Positions 26,278 to 35,999 of a stretch of DNA of 64,000 bases are shown here, one piece after another. The notes beneath the pieces are model-generated. The model did not search any database, was not told the DNA's origin, and saw nothing but the letters and a program-made list of their open reading frames with translations. The translations under genes and the position numbers were made by a program. Source of the stretch: Prauserella rugosa (lineage in GTDB: Bacteria; Actinomycetota; Actinomycetes; Mycobacteriales; Pseudonocardiaceae); contig NZ_JOIJ01000012.1 in assembly GCF_000719975.1 (NCBI RefSeq), forward strand, positions 82,082 to 146,081. Reading direction: 5' to 3'. Positions within the stretch are counted from its first letter, which is position 1. Every line of letters begins with the position of its first letter.

Positions 26278-27717
26278 ATGACACGCGAGAACGCCCCGCG
26301 TCGCGCCACGACACCGGCGAGCGCCGGTCGCGCCGCACGCGGCGCCGCACAGGCGGGCAGCGACTCGAGCGGGGCCGCTCCCACCGCAGGGAAGAAGACT
26401 CCGACGAAGAAGACGCAGCCGAACAAGACCACCGCCAAGAAGACCGGCGACGAGGCGACCCCGCCCCGCAAGACGTCCTCGACGTCCACGCGGAAGGCGT
26501 CAGCACCGAAGCACGCCACCTCCGAGAAGGCCGTGCCGGAGAAGGCCGTGTCGGAGAAGACACTGCGCGACCTCGAGCGGGCGTCGGGCCGCCTGGCTCA
26601 GGCGAGCGTGGCGGCGATGGAGGACGAGCTCTCGTGGTTCGGCCGGATGCCCGCTGACCAGCGCGCCAGCGTGCTGCTGATCGCCCAGACCGGGGCCGCC
26701 GGGTTCGTCCGCTGGCTGCGCAACCCCGAGCACGCCCTCGAACTCACCACCGAGGCGTTCCGCGGGGCGCCGCGCGATCTGTCGCGCTGGATCAGCCTGC
26801 GGCAGACGGTCAGCCTCGTGCGCCTCGCGGTGGAGGTGTTCGAACAGCAGCTGCCGCCGTTCGCCGCCGACGAGGCCGAACGGGCCGCGCTCGTCGAGGG
26901 AATCCTGCGCTACGGCCGCGAGGTGGCGTTCGCGGCCGCCAGCTCGTATGCGGCGGCCGCCGAGGCCCGCGGTGCATGGGACGCCCGGCTGGAGGCGCTC
27001 GTCGTCGACGGCATCGTCCGCGGCGATGCCGAGGAGTCCGTGCTGTCCCGCGCCGCCGCACTCGGCTGGGACCCGGCCGCCAACGCCACCGTGCTCGTGG
27101 GCACCTCCCCGTCCGACGACCCGCCGACCGTGGTGTTCGAGGTGCGCAGCCGTGCCGCACGCGCGGGCTGTCCCGTCCTGCTCGGTGTCCAGGGCACCCG
27201 GCTGGTGGTCGTGGCCGGCGGCGCCGACGACGGACAGGCCCGCGACGGTTCGCTGCTCGAGACACTCTCGGCAGCCTTCGGCGACGGGCCGATCGTGGCC
27301 GGGCCGACCGTCGGCAGCCTCGCCGAGGCTCATATCAGCGCCGCGGAGGCGCTGTCGGCGATGCGGGCCGTGGTGGCCTGGCCCACCGCGCCACGACCGG
27401 TCCGCTCGGCCGACCTGCTGCCCGAACGCGCGCTCGCGGGCGATCCGTCGGCCGAACGTCATCTGATCGAGCACATCGCCAGGCCGCTCGAGGAAGCCGG
27501 TCCCGCACTACTGGAGACCGTCGAGGTGTATCTCGAGGTCGGTGGCGTGCTGGAGATGTGCGCGCGGCAGCTGTTCGTGCACCCGAACACGGTCCGCTAC
27601 CGGCTCAAGAAGGCCGCCGAGCTCACCGGCAGGAACGCCGCCGACCCGCGCGACGCACTCGTGCTGCGCGTCGCGCTGGCCGCGGGCAGGCTCGCCCGCT
27701 CCCGCGGACAGTGGTGA
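26278..27717 (+). CDS. fasR: PucR-family activator of fatty-acid synthesis (FasR-like)
   Basis: 479 residues. The first about 95 are a disordered Ala/Lys/Thr-rich extension (GKKTPTKKTQPNKTTAKKT). The conserved part begins at TLRDLERASGRLAQASVAAM, continues with a helical and GGDEF-like core, and ends with the PucR helix-turn-helix (MCARQLFVHPNTVRYRLKKA, about 425-444). Its place directly before fabD-fabH-acpP-fabF matches FasR of Streptomyces and mycobacteria, which activates that operon and responds to long acyl-CoA. The identification rests on synteny and the PucR HTH. The long basic N-terminal tail is unusual. Confidence 0.88.
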   Translation: MTRENAPRRATTPASAGRAARGAAQAGSDSSGAAPTAGKKTPTKKTQPNKTTAKKTGDEATPPRKTSSTSTRKASAPKHATSEKAVPEKAVSEKTLRDLERASGRLAQASVAAMEDELSWFGRMPADQRASVLLIAQTGAAGFVRWLRNPEHALELTTEAFRGAPRDLSRWISLRQTVSLVRLAVEVFEQQLPPFAADEAERAALVEGILRYGREVAFAAASSYAAAAEARGAWDARLEALVVDGIVRGDAEESVLSRAAALGWDPAANATVLVGTSPSDDPPTVVFEVRSRAARAGCPVLLGVQGTRLVVVAGGADDGQARDGSLLETLSAAFGDGPIVAGPTVGSLAEAHISAAEALSAMRAVVAWPTAPRPVRSADLLPERALAGDPSAERHLIEHIARPLEEAGPALLETVEVYLEVGGVLEMCARQLFVHPNTVRYRLKKAAELTGRNAADPRDALVLRVALAAGRLARSRGQW

Positions 27718-27878
27718 CCGGCCGGGCGGTGAGAACGATCACCTTCACGATCGGACTGCGCAGATCCGACAAGGAGATCTCGCAGGACATCGGCACGGAC
27801 ACACATCATTTGTAGGAGTTCCACAACGGCGGCGCCGCGAGTTCGTGAGCCGTCAGCATCCCGGCAGGAGGCCGCGAC

Positions 27879-28799
27879 ATGTTGTCTGGTGGCGTGATCG
27901 CGCTTGTATGTCCCGGCCAGGGCGCGCAGAGCCCTGGCATGCTCTCCCCCTGGCTCGAACTCGACGGCGCCCGCGAGCGCCTCGACCACTGGTCGTCCAC
28001 GACAGGTCTCGACCTCGTCCGGCTCGGCACGGAAGCCGGGGCCGAGGAGATCCGGGACACCGCGATCACGCAGCCGCTGACGGTCGCCGCGTCCCTGCTG
28101 GCCGCCGAATACCTGCCGGAACTGCCCGGGGACGCCCCCGTGGCCGGCCACTCCGTCGGCGAACTGGCCGCCGCGGCGATCGCGGGCGTGCTCTCGCCCG
28201 AGGACGCCGTCGCGCTGGCCGCGGTCCGCGGTGCCGAGATGGCGAAGGCCTGCGCACTGGAGCCCTCCAGCATGGCCGCCGTGATGCTCGGCGATCCGGA
28301 GCAGGTCGTGGCGTGGCTGGCCGAGCACGGCCTCGAGGCGGCCAACCGCAACGGCGCAGGCCAGATCGTGGCCTCCGGGTCGGCCCAGGCCATCGAGACG
28401 ATCGTCGCCGAACCGATGGAAGGTACGAAGGTGCGGCCCCTGCAGGTCGCAGGCGCCTTCCACACCCGCTTCATGGCACCGGCCGAGGAGGCGCTGCGCA
28501 CGCACGTCGCCGGGATCACGCCCGCCGACCCGGTGCGTCCGCTGCTGTCGAACGCCGACGGCGCCGTGGTCACCAGTGGCGAGGACTACCTCGAACGGCT
28601 CGTCGGGCAGGTGACCCGCCCAGTGCGCTGGGACCTGACGATGCGCGGACTCGCCGACCTCGGCGTGACGGCCACCGCCGAACTGCCGCCGGCCGGCACG
28701 CTGACCGGGCTCGTGCGACGGGAGCTCAAGGGCACCGTCACCACGACGTTCGCCCTGAAGACCCCCGACAACCTCGGCGACTTGGATCCCAGCGCATGA
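27879..28799 (+). CDS. fabD: Malonyl-CoA:ACP transacylase
   Basis: 306 residues. PGQGAQSPGML at the start, nucleophile Ser92 in GHSVGE, Arg117, and His195 in GAFHTRFM form the catalytic set. It loads malonyl groups onto AcpP for type II fatty-acid synthesis. ATG 27879 is preceded by AGGAGG; GTG at 27894 is also possible. First gene of the four-gene operon, 161 bp after fasR. Its stop overlaps the fabH start (ATGA). Confidence 0.96.
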   Translation: MLSGGVIALVCPGQGAQSPGMLSPWLELDGARERLDHWSSTTGLDLVRLGTEAGAEEIRDTAITQPLTVAASLLAAEYLPELPGDAPVAGHSVGELAAAAIAGVLSPEDAVALAAVRGAEMAKACALEPSSMAAVMLGDPEQVVAWLAEHGLEAANRNGAGQIVASGSAQAIETIVAEPMEGTKVRPLQVAGAFHTRFMAPAEEALRTHVAGITPADPVRPLLSNADGAVVTSGEDYLERLVGQVTRPVRWDLTMRGLADLGVTATAELPPAGTLTGLVRRELKGTVTTTFALKTPDNLGDLDPSA

Positions 28800-29770
28800 C
28801 CACTCTGAAGCTCAGCCAGGGCCCGGCCGCCACGCGCGTGCTCGGCGTGGGAAGCACCCAGCCCGACCGCGCCGTGACCAACGACGAGCTCGCCCAGTAC
28901 ATGGACACCAGCGACCAGTGGATCCGCGACCGCGTCGGCATCATCGAGCGGCGGTTCGCGGGCGAGGACGAGCGGCTGGTCGACATGGCCGTCACCGCCG
29001 GTGCCAAGGCGCTGGCCGACGCGGGGGCCGACCCGTCCGAGGTCGACACGGTCATCCTGCCCAACTGCACGATGCCCACCCCCATCCCGAACGCCGCGGC
29101 GCAGGTCGCCGACCGGATCGGGATCAAGGCCGCGGGCGCGTTCGACATCAACGCCGCGTGCGCGGGCTTCTGCTACGGCCTGGCGCTGGCCTCCGACCTG
29201 ATCCGCGGCGGTTCGGCGCACAAGGTGCTGGTCATCGGCGCGGAAAAGCTGACCGACGTCGTCGACCCGACCGACCGGTCGACCGCGATCATCTTCGCCG
29301 ACGGTGCGGGTGCCGCGCTGGTGGGCCCTGCGGACGAACCCGGCATCGGCCCGGTCTCCTGGGGCAGCGCGGGCGACCTCGTCGACATGATCTACATGCG
29401 CGAGCAGAAGTACCTGTTCCAGGAGGGGCAGTCGGTGTTCCGCTGGGCCACGACCCAGATCGCGCCGATCGCGGCCGACGCCGTCGCCCGCGCAGGCCTC
29501 GAACTGTCCGATGTGGATGTCCTGATTCCGCATCAGGCGAATCTGCGGATCGTCGAGGCGATCGCCAAGCGTTTGCGTGCCCAGGGCGCACGCGAGGACA
29601 TGGTGGTCGCCGACGACATCCGGTACTCGGGCAACACGTCCTCGGCGTCCATCCCCATCGCGCTCGACCACATGCGCGCTGCGGGCACCGTGTCGTCGGG
29701 AGATGTCGTGCTGGCGGTCGGCTTCGGCGCCGGCCTCTCGTACGCGGGACAAGTCATCACCTGTCCTTAA
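28796..29770 (+). CDS. fabH: 3-oxoacyl-ACP synthase III
   Basis: 324 residues with catalytic Cys122 (NAACAGFCYG), His246 (PHQANLRI) and Asn280 (SGNTSSAS). It condenses acyl-CoA primers with malonyl-ACP to start type II synthesis; in mycolic-acid producers the same enzyme takes long acyl-CoA. ATG 28796 overlaps the fabD stop, so the pair is translationally coupled, and the earlier open frame is ignored. The acpP gene follows after 82 bp with its own ribosome-binding site. Confidence 0.96.
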   Translation: MTTLKLSQGPAATRVLGVGSTQPDRAVTNDELAQYMDTSDQWIRDRVGIIERRFAGEDERLVDMAVTAGAKALADAGADPSEVDTVILPNCTMPTPIPNAAAQVADRIGIKAAGAFDINAACAGFCYGLALASDLIRGGSAHKVLVIGAEKLTDVVDPTDRSTAIIFADGAGAALVGPADEPGIGPVSWGSAGDLVDMIYMREQKYLFQEGQSVFRWATTQIAPIAADAVARAGLELSDVDVLIPHQANLRIVEAIAKRLRAQGAREDMVVADDIRYSGNTSSASIPIALDHMRAAGTVSSGDVVLAVGFGAGLSYAGQVITCP

Positions 29771-29852
29771 CGTCGGCGAAGGCATCCGGTTGGAACCGGG
29801 TCGTTAGAGTTCGTCGCACGCAACCATCCACACAACCGAAAGGAACACCGAA

Positions 29853-30098
29853 GTGGCCGACAAAGCGGAGCTGCTGACCGGTCTCGCCGAGATCGTCGAA
29901 GAGGTCGCCGGCGTGGCGAAGGACGACGTCACCAGCGAGAAGTCGTTCGTGGACGACCTGGACATCGACTCGCTGTCCATGGTGGAGATCGCCGTGCAGG
30001 CCGAGGACAAGTTCGGCGTGAAGATCCCGGACGACGAGCTGGCGAACCTGAAGACCGTCGGCGACGCCGTGGACTACGTCGCCGCGAACTCCAAGTAA
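29853..30098 (+). CDS. acpP: Acyl carrier protein
   Basis: 81 residues from GTG 29853 with AAAGGAAC upstream. The phosphopantetheine attachment site is Ser40 in DDLDIDSLSMVEI. It is acidic and four-helical as usual. It carries growing acyl chains for the fab enzymes encoded on either side. It lacks the long C-terminal extension of mycobacterial AcpM. Confidence 0.96.
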   Translation: MADKAELLTGLAEIVEEVAGVAKDDVTSEKSFVDDLDIDSLSMVEIAVQAEDKFGVKIPDDELANLKTVGDAVDYVAANSK

Positions 30099-30133
30099 CG
30101 CATTCGGCCGGCTACCTCGGGGGGAGACTCCAC

Positions 30134-31381
30134 ATGAGCAACACCGACGTCGTGATCACCGGGATCGGTGCGACGACGCCGCTCGGCCCGGACGTGACGT
30201 CCACATGGGATGGACTTCTCGCCGGACGCAGCGGTGTGCGCGCCATCGAGGCGGACTGGGCGGAAACCTACGACCTCCCCGTCCGGATCGGCGCCACTCT
30301 CGCCGAGGAGCCGACCGAGCGGATCCCGCGGGTGCAGGCGCGGCGCCTCGACCGGTGTGAGCAGGTCGCACTGATCGCGGCCTGGCAGGCCTGGGCCGAC
30401 GCGGGCTTCGAACTCCCCTCCGACGAGCGCGAGGACGTCGAACCCGAACGCCTCGGCGTGTCGATCGGCACGGGCATCGGCGGGCCGATGACGCTGCTGA
30501 ACCAGGACGACAACCTGGAACAGCACGGCATCCGCAAGGTGTCTCCGCTGACCGTGCCGATGCTCATGCCGAACGGGCCCGCCGCCCACGTCGGCATCGA
30601 GCTCAGGGCCCGCGCCGGGGTGCACTCGCCCGCATCGGCGTGCGCCTCCGGTGCCGAGGGCATCGCCAAGGGCTTCGACATGATCCGCTCCGGCAAGGCC
30701 GACGTGGTGGTCGCGGGCGGTGCCGAAGCGTGCATCGCGCCCATCACCATCGCCGGTTTCGCCCAGGCACGCACCGTGTCGACCCGGAACGACGACCCCG
30801 AACACGCCTCGCGGCCGTTCGATGTCGACCGGGACGGGTTCGTCCTCGGCGAGGGCGCGGGCGTGCTGGTGCTCGAGCGTGCCGACCACGCCAAGGCACG
30901 TGGCGCCCGCATCTACGGCAGGCTGGCCGGTACGGGCATCACGTCGGACGCCTACCACATCACGGGCAACCACCCGGAGGGCATCGGCCAGGTCGCGGCC
31001 ATGCGGGAAGCGATCGAACAGGCGGGACTGACGGCGCAGGACGTCGGCCACGTCAACGCCCACGCCACCTCGACGGTCGTCGGTGACGTCGGCGAGGCCG
31101 CGGCGATCCGCAAGGCACTCGGCGACCACCCGGTGGTCACGGCGCCCAAGAGCGCCCTGGGCCACCTGGTCGGCGGTGCGGGAGCGGTGGAAGGCATCGC
31201 GACACTGCTGGCGATCTACCACGGCGTGGTGCCGATGACCCTCAACCTGGGCGAGCTCGACCCGAAGGTCGAACTCGACGTGGTGGCGGGTGAGCCCCGC
31301 AAGACGGAGCTGACCGCGGCGATCAGCAACTCGTTCGGCTTCGGCGGGCACAACACCGCCCTGCTGTTCGCGGCAGCCTGA
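30134..31381 (+). CDS. fabF: 3-oxoacyl-ACP synthase II
   Basis: 415 residues, thiolase fold. Catalytic Cys170 (PASACASGAEG), His310 (VNAHATSTVVGD) and His344 (KSALGHLVGGAG) are intact, and the C-terminal SNSFGFGGHN is present. It elongates acyl-ACP in type II synthesis (KasA/FabF role). Last gene of the fasR-fabDH-acpP-fabF unit, with a strong terminator 35 bp after the stop. A single copy is seen, whereas mycobacteria have kasA and kasB side by side. Confidence 0.96.
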   Translation: MSNTDVVITGIGATTPLGPDVTSTWDGLLAGRSGVRAIEADWAETYDLPVRIGATLAEEPTERIPRVQARRLDRCEQVALIAAWQAWADAGFELPSDEREDVEPERLGVSIGTGIGGPMTLLNQDDNLEQHGIRKVSPLTVPMLMPNGPAAHVGIELRARAGVHSPASACASGAEGIAKGFDMIRSGKADVVVAGGAEACIAPITIAGFAQARTVSTRNDDPEHASRPFDVDRDGFVLGEGAGVLVLERADHAKARGARIYGRLAGTGITSDAYHITGNHPEGIGQVAAMREAIEQAGLTAQDVGHVNAHATSTVVGDVGEAAAIRKALGDHPVVTAPKSALGHLVGGAGAVEGIATLLAIYHGVVPMTLNLGELDPKVELDVVAGEPRKTELTAAISNSFGFGGHNTALLFAAA

Positions 31382-31415
31382 GCCGACCACTCGACGCGGT
31401 CCGCACACAGGCGAG

Positions 31416-31457
31416 AAGGGCCGGCGGCCGGATCTCACCATCCGGCCGCCGGCCCTT
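31416..31457. terminator. Terminator of the fab operon, bidirectional
   Basis: 18-bp arms AAGGGCCGGCGGCCGGAT (31416-31433) and complement (31440-31457), 6-nt loop, then TCG. It is located between convergent fabF and the gene at 31511. Confidence 0.85.
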
Positions 31458-31510
31458 TCGTATGCCTGCTCGCCGGGATCAGCGCGTGCGTAGGAGCGGC
31501 CGGCGGACCG

Positions 31511-32104
31511 TCAGCAACGGGCCTGTTCCGGGACCGTTCCGGGCGGGACCGTCCCGATCCGCCATTCTCCCTCCTCTGCGGTCAGGGGGAACGCGAGCCG
31601 CCAGCGGATGCACTCGGACGGCAGGTCGTCGGGCGCGTCGGTGGCGCTCTGCACGCTGGTGAAGCCGACCAGCGCGGTCAACTGGTCCTCGGGGGCCGAC
31701 TCGATGCGGTAGACGCGGATGCTGCCGTCCCGGGTACTGCGGTAATTGGCCCGCCACACGTCCTCGGGCTGGACCGCGGCGCGGTCGCCGACGACGGTCG
31801 TGACCCACAGGTCGTAGTCGCGGTCGTTGATCGCGTCGAAGTAGTCCTGCAGCACCTGGCGCACCGCGTCGGCCTCGGGATGTGCAGCGGCATCGCCCGC
31901 CATCTGCACGCGGGTCGGGCCCGGCTGCTCCTCGGGAGGCGCCGACGCGGGCGCCGTGGACGTCGCCGGGGCCGTGGCATCGGCCGCGGACTGCGGCACC
32001 TGGTAGATCTCGCGGGCGACCAGGCCGCCTCCCACGGTGAGCGCCACGACCGCGACGAGCACCGGCACGAGCCAGCGCCGATGCGGAAGAGTCGTGGTCG
32101 GCAC
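31511..32104 (-). CDS. Secreted or membrane-anchored hypothetical protein
   Basis: 197 residues from GTG 32104. A short basic start is followed by a single hydrophobic helix (WLVPVLVAVVALTVGGGLV, about 11-29), an Ala/Thr/Pro linker, then a compact domain (HPEADAVRQVLQDYFDAIND…). The domain has the helix-plus-strand pattern of SnoaL/NTF2-like folds and two late cysteines. It is probably held on the outer membrane face. No family named. Located between fabF and DUF3145, both conserved in actinobacteria. Confidence 0.65.
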   Translation of the reverse strand: MPTTTLPHRRWLVPVLVAVVALTVGGGLVAREIYQVPQSAADATAPATSTAPASAPPEEQPGPTRVQMAGDAAAHPEADAVRQVLQDYFDAINDRDYDLWVTTVVGDRAAVQPEDVWRANYRSTRDGSIRVYRIESAPEDQLTALVGFTSVQSATDAPDDLPSECIRWRLAFPLTAEEGEWRIGTVPPGTVPEQARC

Positions 32105-32149
32105 CGGTTCAGACTACTGCGCACGTCCTCGCCGGTGGTCCGGGCCGGA

Positions 32150-32641
32150 TCAGCCGACCTGGTGCAACCACGTGACCGGAGCACCGTCGCCGGCGTGCCG
32201 GAACGGCTCCAGCGCCTCGTCCCATCCGGCGCCCAGCAGTTCGTCGATCCGGTGGGCCAGCTGCTCGGAGGCCCTGCTCTTGGCCACCAACGTGCGCAGC
32301 TGGTCCTCGGGCACCACGATGTCGCCGTTGGCGCTGGTGCGGGCGTGCCACAGACCGAGGCCGGGGGCATAGCAGAACCGCTGACCGTCGACACCGGGAC
32401 TGGGTTCCTCGGTGATCTCGAACCGGATCATCGGCCAGGCCTTCAACGCGTTCGCGAGTTTGCCCGCGGTACCGGCCGAGCCGCGCCATTCGCATTCCGC
32501 ACGCAACTGGCCCGGCGCGGCCGGCTGCGCGGTCCAGCGCAGCTCGACACGCGTTCCGAGCGTGCCTGACATCGCCCACTCGACGTGCGGGCACACCGCA
32601 GACGGCGACGAGTGGACGTACACAACGCCACGAGTGCTCAC
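32150..32641 (-). CDS. DUF3145 conserved actinobacterial protein
   Basis: 163 residues from GTG 32641, with GGAGGT five bases upstream deciding the start. Conserved segments VVYVHSSPSAVCPHVEWAM, RFEITEEPSPGVDGQRFCY and GLWHARTSANGDIVVPEDQL identify the DUF3145 family, found through much of the phylum next to fabF. Function unknown. An upstream in-frame extension contains low-complexity sequence and is unlikely to be translated. Confidence 0.88.
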   Translation of the reverse strand: MSTRGVVYVHSSPSAVCPHVEWAMSGTLGTRVELRWTAQPAAPGQLRAECEWRGSAGTAGKLANALKAWPMIRFEITEEPSPGVDGQRFCYAPGLGLWHARTSANGDIVVPEDQLRTLVAKSRASEQLAHRIDELLGAGWDEALEPFRHAGDGAPVTWLHQVG

Positions 32642-32889
32642 TGCTGACCTCCGCTGGTTCGACGAGGGGCGTCTTCCCCTACGACCTCGCGAACCACATC
32701 GAGCCCAGTGCATGAGCACCGCATCAGTTTTCTCCTGCACATTTTGCACCGCAGGCGTCCGTTGCGCCACACAGACCCCACAGATCACAGTGCAGTCTGG
32801 ACCGTATCCGGGCCGCGGGCACCCGCGCCGACCTGCTCCGCGGTAGATTCCCCGTGCCCAGTTCCGGTGGCGCAGGGGAGGCGTGCGGG

Positions 32890-34935
32890 GTGCGACTTGT
32901 CCGGTTCTCGACCCGACCCGCGCAGATTTCGCCGGACATCCGTGCGGCGCTGACCGCGATCGGGCGCGGCGACCAGGCCGTCGAGGGCGTCGGCCTCGTG
33001 GGCGTGGAGCCGCCCGAGGTGTCCTCCGCCGTCGACGCCGTGGTGCTCACCCCGCACGGCGCAGTGGTCGTGGTGGGTGTCGACCTGCCCGACCCGGCCA
33101 TTCGCCTCGAGGCGCCGCTGCACGGCGTGTGGAAGGCCGACGGCTGGCCGCTCGTGCGCGGCGACGAGACGACGAACCCGTCCGACGACGCGTTGGCACT
33201 CGCCCGGCAGGTGGGCGACCGGATCCGCCGGACCGCCCCCGACCTCACCGTCGGCACCGTGGTCGCCGTCGGCCCGTTCGTCGAGCACGTCGAACAGCCC
33301 GCGGACGAGCTGGGCGGCCCCGTCCGGGTCGTCTACCCGACGTCGACGAGCCTGCTGGCCTCGCTCGTGTCCCTCGCCTCGGCGTCCCGGCGGTGCACCC
33401 TCGACGAGGCCAGGGCCGTGCTCACCGCACTGGCGCCGGACACCGACCTCGACGACGCCGCACTGACCACCGAGGGTTTCTCGGCGAAGGCCGGCGGGTC
33501 TTCCGGTCCGGCGTCCGTTGCGCCCGGCCCGGCGTCCGCAGCGCCGGGTCCGACGTCGGCCGCCGTGGGGGGCGACACCGCGCACCCCGGCCGGGTCGCC
33601 GGCTCGGGGGCGCCCGGGATCTCCGGCGCGCCTGGGATCTCCGGTGCGCCTGGAACCTCGGGCGCGCCCGCCGGCTCCGGCAGTTCTGGGTCCGACGATC
33701 CGTTGACCGACGAGGCCGACACCGAAGCGCTGGACACTCCGTCGGATCCCGACGGCCCCGTCACCACTCCCCTCACCCTGCAGACCGGCCCAGCGGCCGA
33801 GCCCACCCCCGAGGCCGTCCCCGAAGCAGCCACGGAGTCGTCACCGCCGGCTTCCCCGGCGGCGCCCGCACCGGCCGCGACCTCCCCGACGGCCACGGCA
33901 GCCACGACCGCATCCACCACGCCGACCGCGTCATCCGCGGCGCCCAGCACTCCCCCGACCTCCGCTCCTCCCCTGGCGTCCACAGCCGCTCCGGCATCGA
34001 CAACCGAACCGGCCGGCCCGGCCACCGGCCCACCAACGGCCGGCACGCTCGCGGCACCCGCCACCCCACCCGGCGCCCCGGTCCCCGCAGCGGCCACGGC
34101 AACGGCGGCGCCCGCCCCCAGCGGCCCCACAGCGGGGGCACCCACCGCCCCGGCTTCCACGGCGCCGGCGCCCACGGCACCCCGGACGAACCCGCCCGGG
34201 GCCGTCCCGCACTCCGCGCCCCCGACGCACCCGCCCCCCCAGCAGTACCCGGCACCCACACCACCGTCCCGCGCACCGGCGCCTCCCGGGCCACCGAAAC
34301 CGACCCGAGCACCGAAGCCACCCCGCGCGCCGAAGCAGCGGCGGCCCGGACGCGGAGGGCCGCCCTGGTGGCGTCGCCTGTCCCCGCAGGCATGGCGGTG
34401 GCTGACGGTGGGCGGTGCGTTCCTCGTCGCGGCGGTCGTGATCATCGTGTTCAGCACCGTGGGCGGCGACGAGGACGGTGAGCCCATCCGCACCCGCGCG
34501 GGCGGACTGGAGTTCACGCAGCGTGCGGCGCAGCTCGTCGACGAGTGCGCCACCCACGCCGTCGGCGACCTGCGCGTGGAACTGGCCGACGGCGGGTGCA
34601 CGGAACTGCGGCGCGGCAGCTTCGACACGACCGTGAACGGAGTGGACGTCGCCGTGTCCGTGGCGGCGTTGACGTTCACCGACGAGCAGGCGGCACAGCG
34701 ATTCCTCGAAGTGGCCGACACGCCCGGCACCGGCACCGTCCGCGACCTGGCGACCGAGTCGAACCGGTGGTCGCCGCCGGCGCCCGGCTGGTCCGGTGCG
34801 GCCTACGTCAGCGACCTCGAGGGCACCACCGTCCGCCTGGTGCTGGCGACGCCGCGGGGCAGCGGGTCGGCCGACTCACCGGAGGTGACCAGGGCCGCCG
34901 AAGCCGCACTGGGACTGGTGAAACTCAACGACTGA
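32890..34935 (+). CDS. Single-pass membrane protein with long Pro/Ala/Thr linker
   Basis: 681 residues from GTG 32890 (GGGAGG upstream). Residues 1 to about 190 form a folded cytoplasmic domain (LVRFSTRPAQISPDIRAAL…). Then come about 290 residues of Gly/Ser and Pro/Ala/Thr low-complexity sequence, a basic stretch (KPTRAPKPPRAPKQRRPGRG), one transmembrane helix (WLTVGGAFLVAAVVIIVFST) and an extracellular domain of about 150 residues (GGLEFTQRAAQLVDECATH…). That outer domain has two Cys and resembles small sensor or binding domains. No family recognised. The stop lies inside the end of the convergent dehydrogenase gene (11-bp overlap). Confidence 0.75.
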   Translation: MRLVRFSTRPAQISPDIRAALTAIGRGDQAVEGVGLVGVEPPEVSSAVDAVVLTPHGAVVVVGVDLPDPAIRLEAPLHGVWKADGWPLVRGDETTNPSDDALALARQVGDRIRRTAPDLTVGTVVAVGPFVEHVEQPADELGGPVRVVYPTSTSLLASLVSLASASRRCTLDEARAVLTALAPDTDLDDAALTTEGFSAKAGGSSGPASVAPGPASAAPGPTSAAVGGDTAHPGRVAGSGAPGISGAPGISGAPGTSGAPAGSGSSGSDDPLTDEADTEALDTPSDPDGPVTTPLTLQTGPAAEPTPEAVPEAATESSPPASPAAPAPAATSPTATAATTASTTPTASSAAPSTPPTSAPPLASTAAPASTTEPAGPATGPPTAGTLAAPATPPGAPVPAAATATAAPAPSGPTAGAPTAPASTAPAPTAPRTNPPGAVPHSAPPTHPPPQQYPAPTPPSRAPAPPGPPKPTRAPKPPRAPKQRRPGRGGPPWWRRLSPQAWRWLTVGGAFLVAAVVIIVFSTVGGDEDGEPIRTRAGGLEFTQRAAQLVDECATHAVGDLRVELADGGCTELRRGSFDTTVNGVDVAVSVAALTFTDEQAAQRFLEVADTPGTGTVRDLATESNRWSPPAPGWSGAAYVSDLEGTTVRLVLATPRGSGSADSPEVTRAAEAALGLVKLND

Positions 34936-35986
34936 GCCCGCGGCCGGGCTCGACGACGGTCATACCCGCCGAGCCGGAAGGGGCGTCCATGGCCGCCAGC
35001 GCGGCGGGCGCCTCGGCCAGCGTGAGCACGTTCTCGACCAGCGCGTCCGGGCGCAGCGCACCGCCCGACACCAGCTCGAGCAGCCGCGGATAGTCCCGCG
35101 CGGGCATGCCGTGTGAACCGTGGATCGCGAGTTCGTGCGCGGTGACGACGTCCATCGGGATCGGTGGCGTCGCTGCGGGTCCGAAGAGCAGTCCGATCTG
35201 GACGTGCCTGCCGCGTCGGCGAAGACAGCGCACGGAGGCCTCACAGGTCTCGGCGGCACCGAACGCGTCGACCGACACGTGGCCACCGCCACCGGTCAGC
35301 TCGCGCACGGCCGCGGCCACGTCACCGACGGACATGCCCGCCGAACGGACACCGGCCTCCGCGCCGAGCGCGCGGGCACGGGCCAGCGACTCCTCCGCCA
35401 CGTCGACGGCCACGACCCGCGCACCGAGAGCCACGCCGATCTGCACGGCAGACAGGCCCACTCCCCCACACCCGTGCACGACGAGGTGTTCGCCGTCGCG
35501 GAGCTGTCCGTGCGCGGTGAGTGCCCGGAACGCCGTCGCGAACCGGCACCCGAGCGAGGCCGCAGCCACGAAGCCGACGTCGTCGGGCAGCGCTACGAGG
35601 TTCAGATCCGCCGCGTGGATCGCGACACGCTCGGCGAACGAACCGGGTCCGGTGAACCCCGGCTGTGTCTGCTGTGGACACACCTGGGCCTCGCCCGCGG
35701 CGCAGAACTCGCACCGGCCGCAGCCGCACACGAACGGCACGGTCACCCGCGCTCCCGGTCGCCAGCGCCGCACCTCGGGTCCGGTGTCGACCACCACTCC
35801 GGACAGTTCGTGTCCGGGGATCTGCGGCAGCGGAACCTGTTCGTGCCCCTTCCACGCGTGCCAGTCGGAACGGCACACCCCGGTCGCGCGCACGTCGAGC
35901 ACGACCCCGTCGGCGGGGCACTCCGGCTCGGGCACGTCGCGCAGTTCGAGCGGCCGTCCGTATCCGGTGTAGACGACGGCCCGCAT
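34925..35986 (-). CDS. Zinc-dependent alcohol dehydrogenase (MDR family)
   Basis: 353 residues. Catalytic zinc ligands are Cys in TGVCRSDWHAW (about 37), the GHE motif in IPGHELSG and a later Cys in SLGCRFATAF. The structural-zinc cluster is CGCGRCEFCAAGEAQVC. The NAD motif is VHGCGGVGLSAVQIG. It oxidises an alcohol or reduces an aldehyde; substrate unknown. It starts 13 bp downstream of the RraA-like gene and is probably in one operon with it. ATG 35984-35986 chosen because MRAVVYTGYGRPLEL is the family N-terminus. Confidence 0.92.
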   Translation of the reverse strand: MRAVVYTGYGRPLELRDVPEPECPADGVVLDVRATGVCRSDWHAWKGHEQVPLPQIPGHELSGVVVDTGPEVRRWRPGARVTVPFVCGCGRCEFCAAGEAQVCPQQTQPGFTGPGSFAERVAIHAADLNLVALPDDVGFVAAASLGCRFATAFRALTAHGQLRDGEHLVVHGCGGVGLSAVQIGVALGARVVAVDVAEESLARARALGAEAGVRSAGMSVGDVAAAVRELTGGGGHVSVDAFGAAETCEASVRCLRRRGRHVQIGLLFGPAATPPIPMDVVTAHELAIHGSHGMPARDYPRLLELVSGGALRPDALVENVLTLAEAPAALAAMDAPSGSAGMTVVEPGRGLSR

Positions 35987-35999
35987 CGTGGCGGTCACG

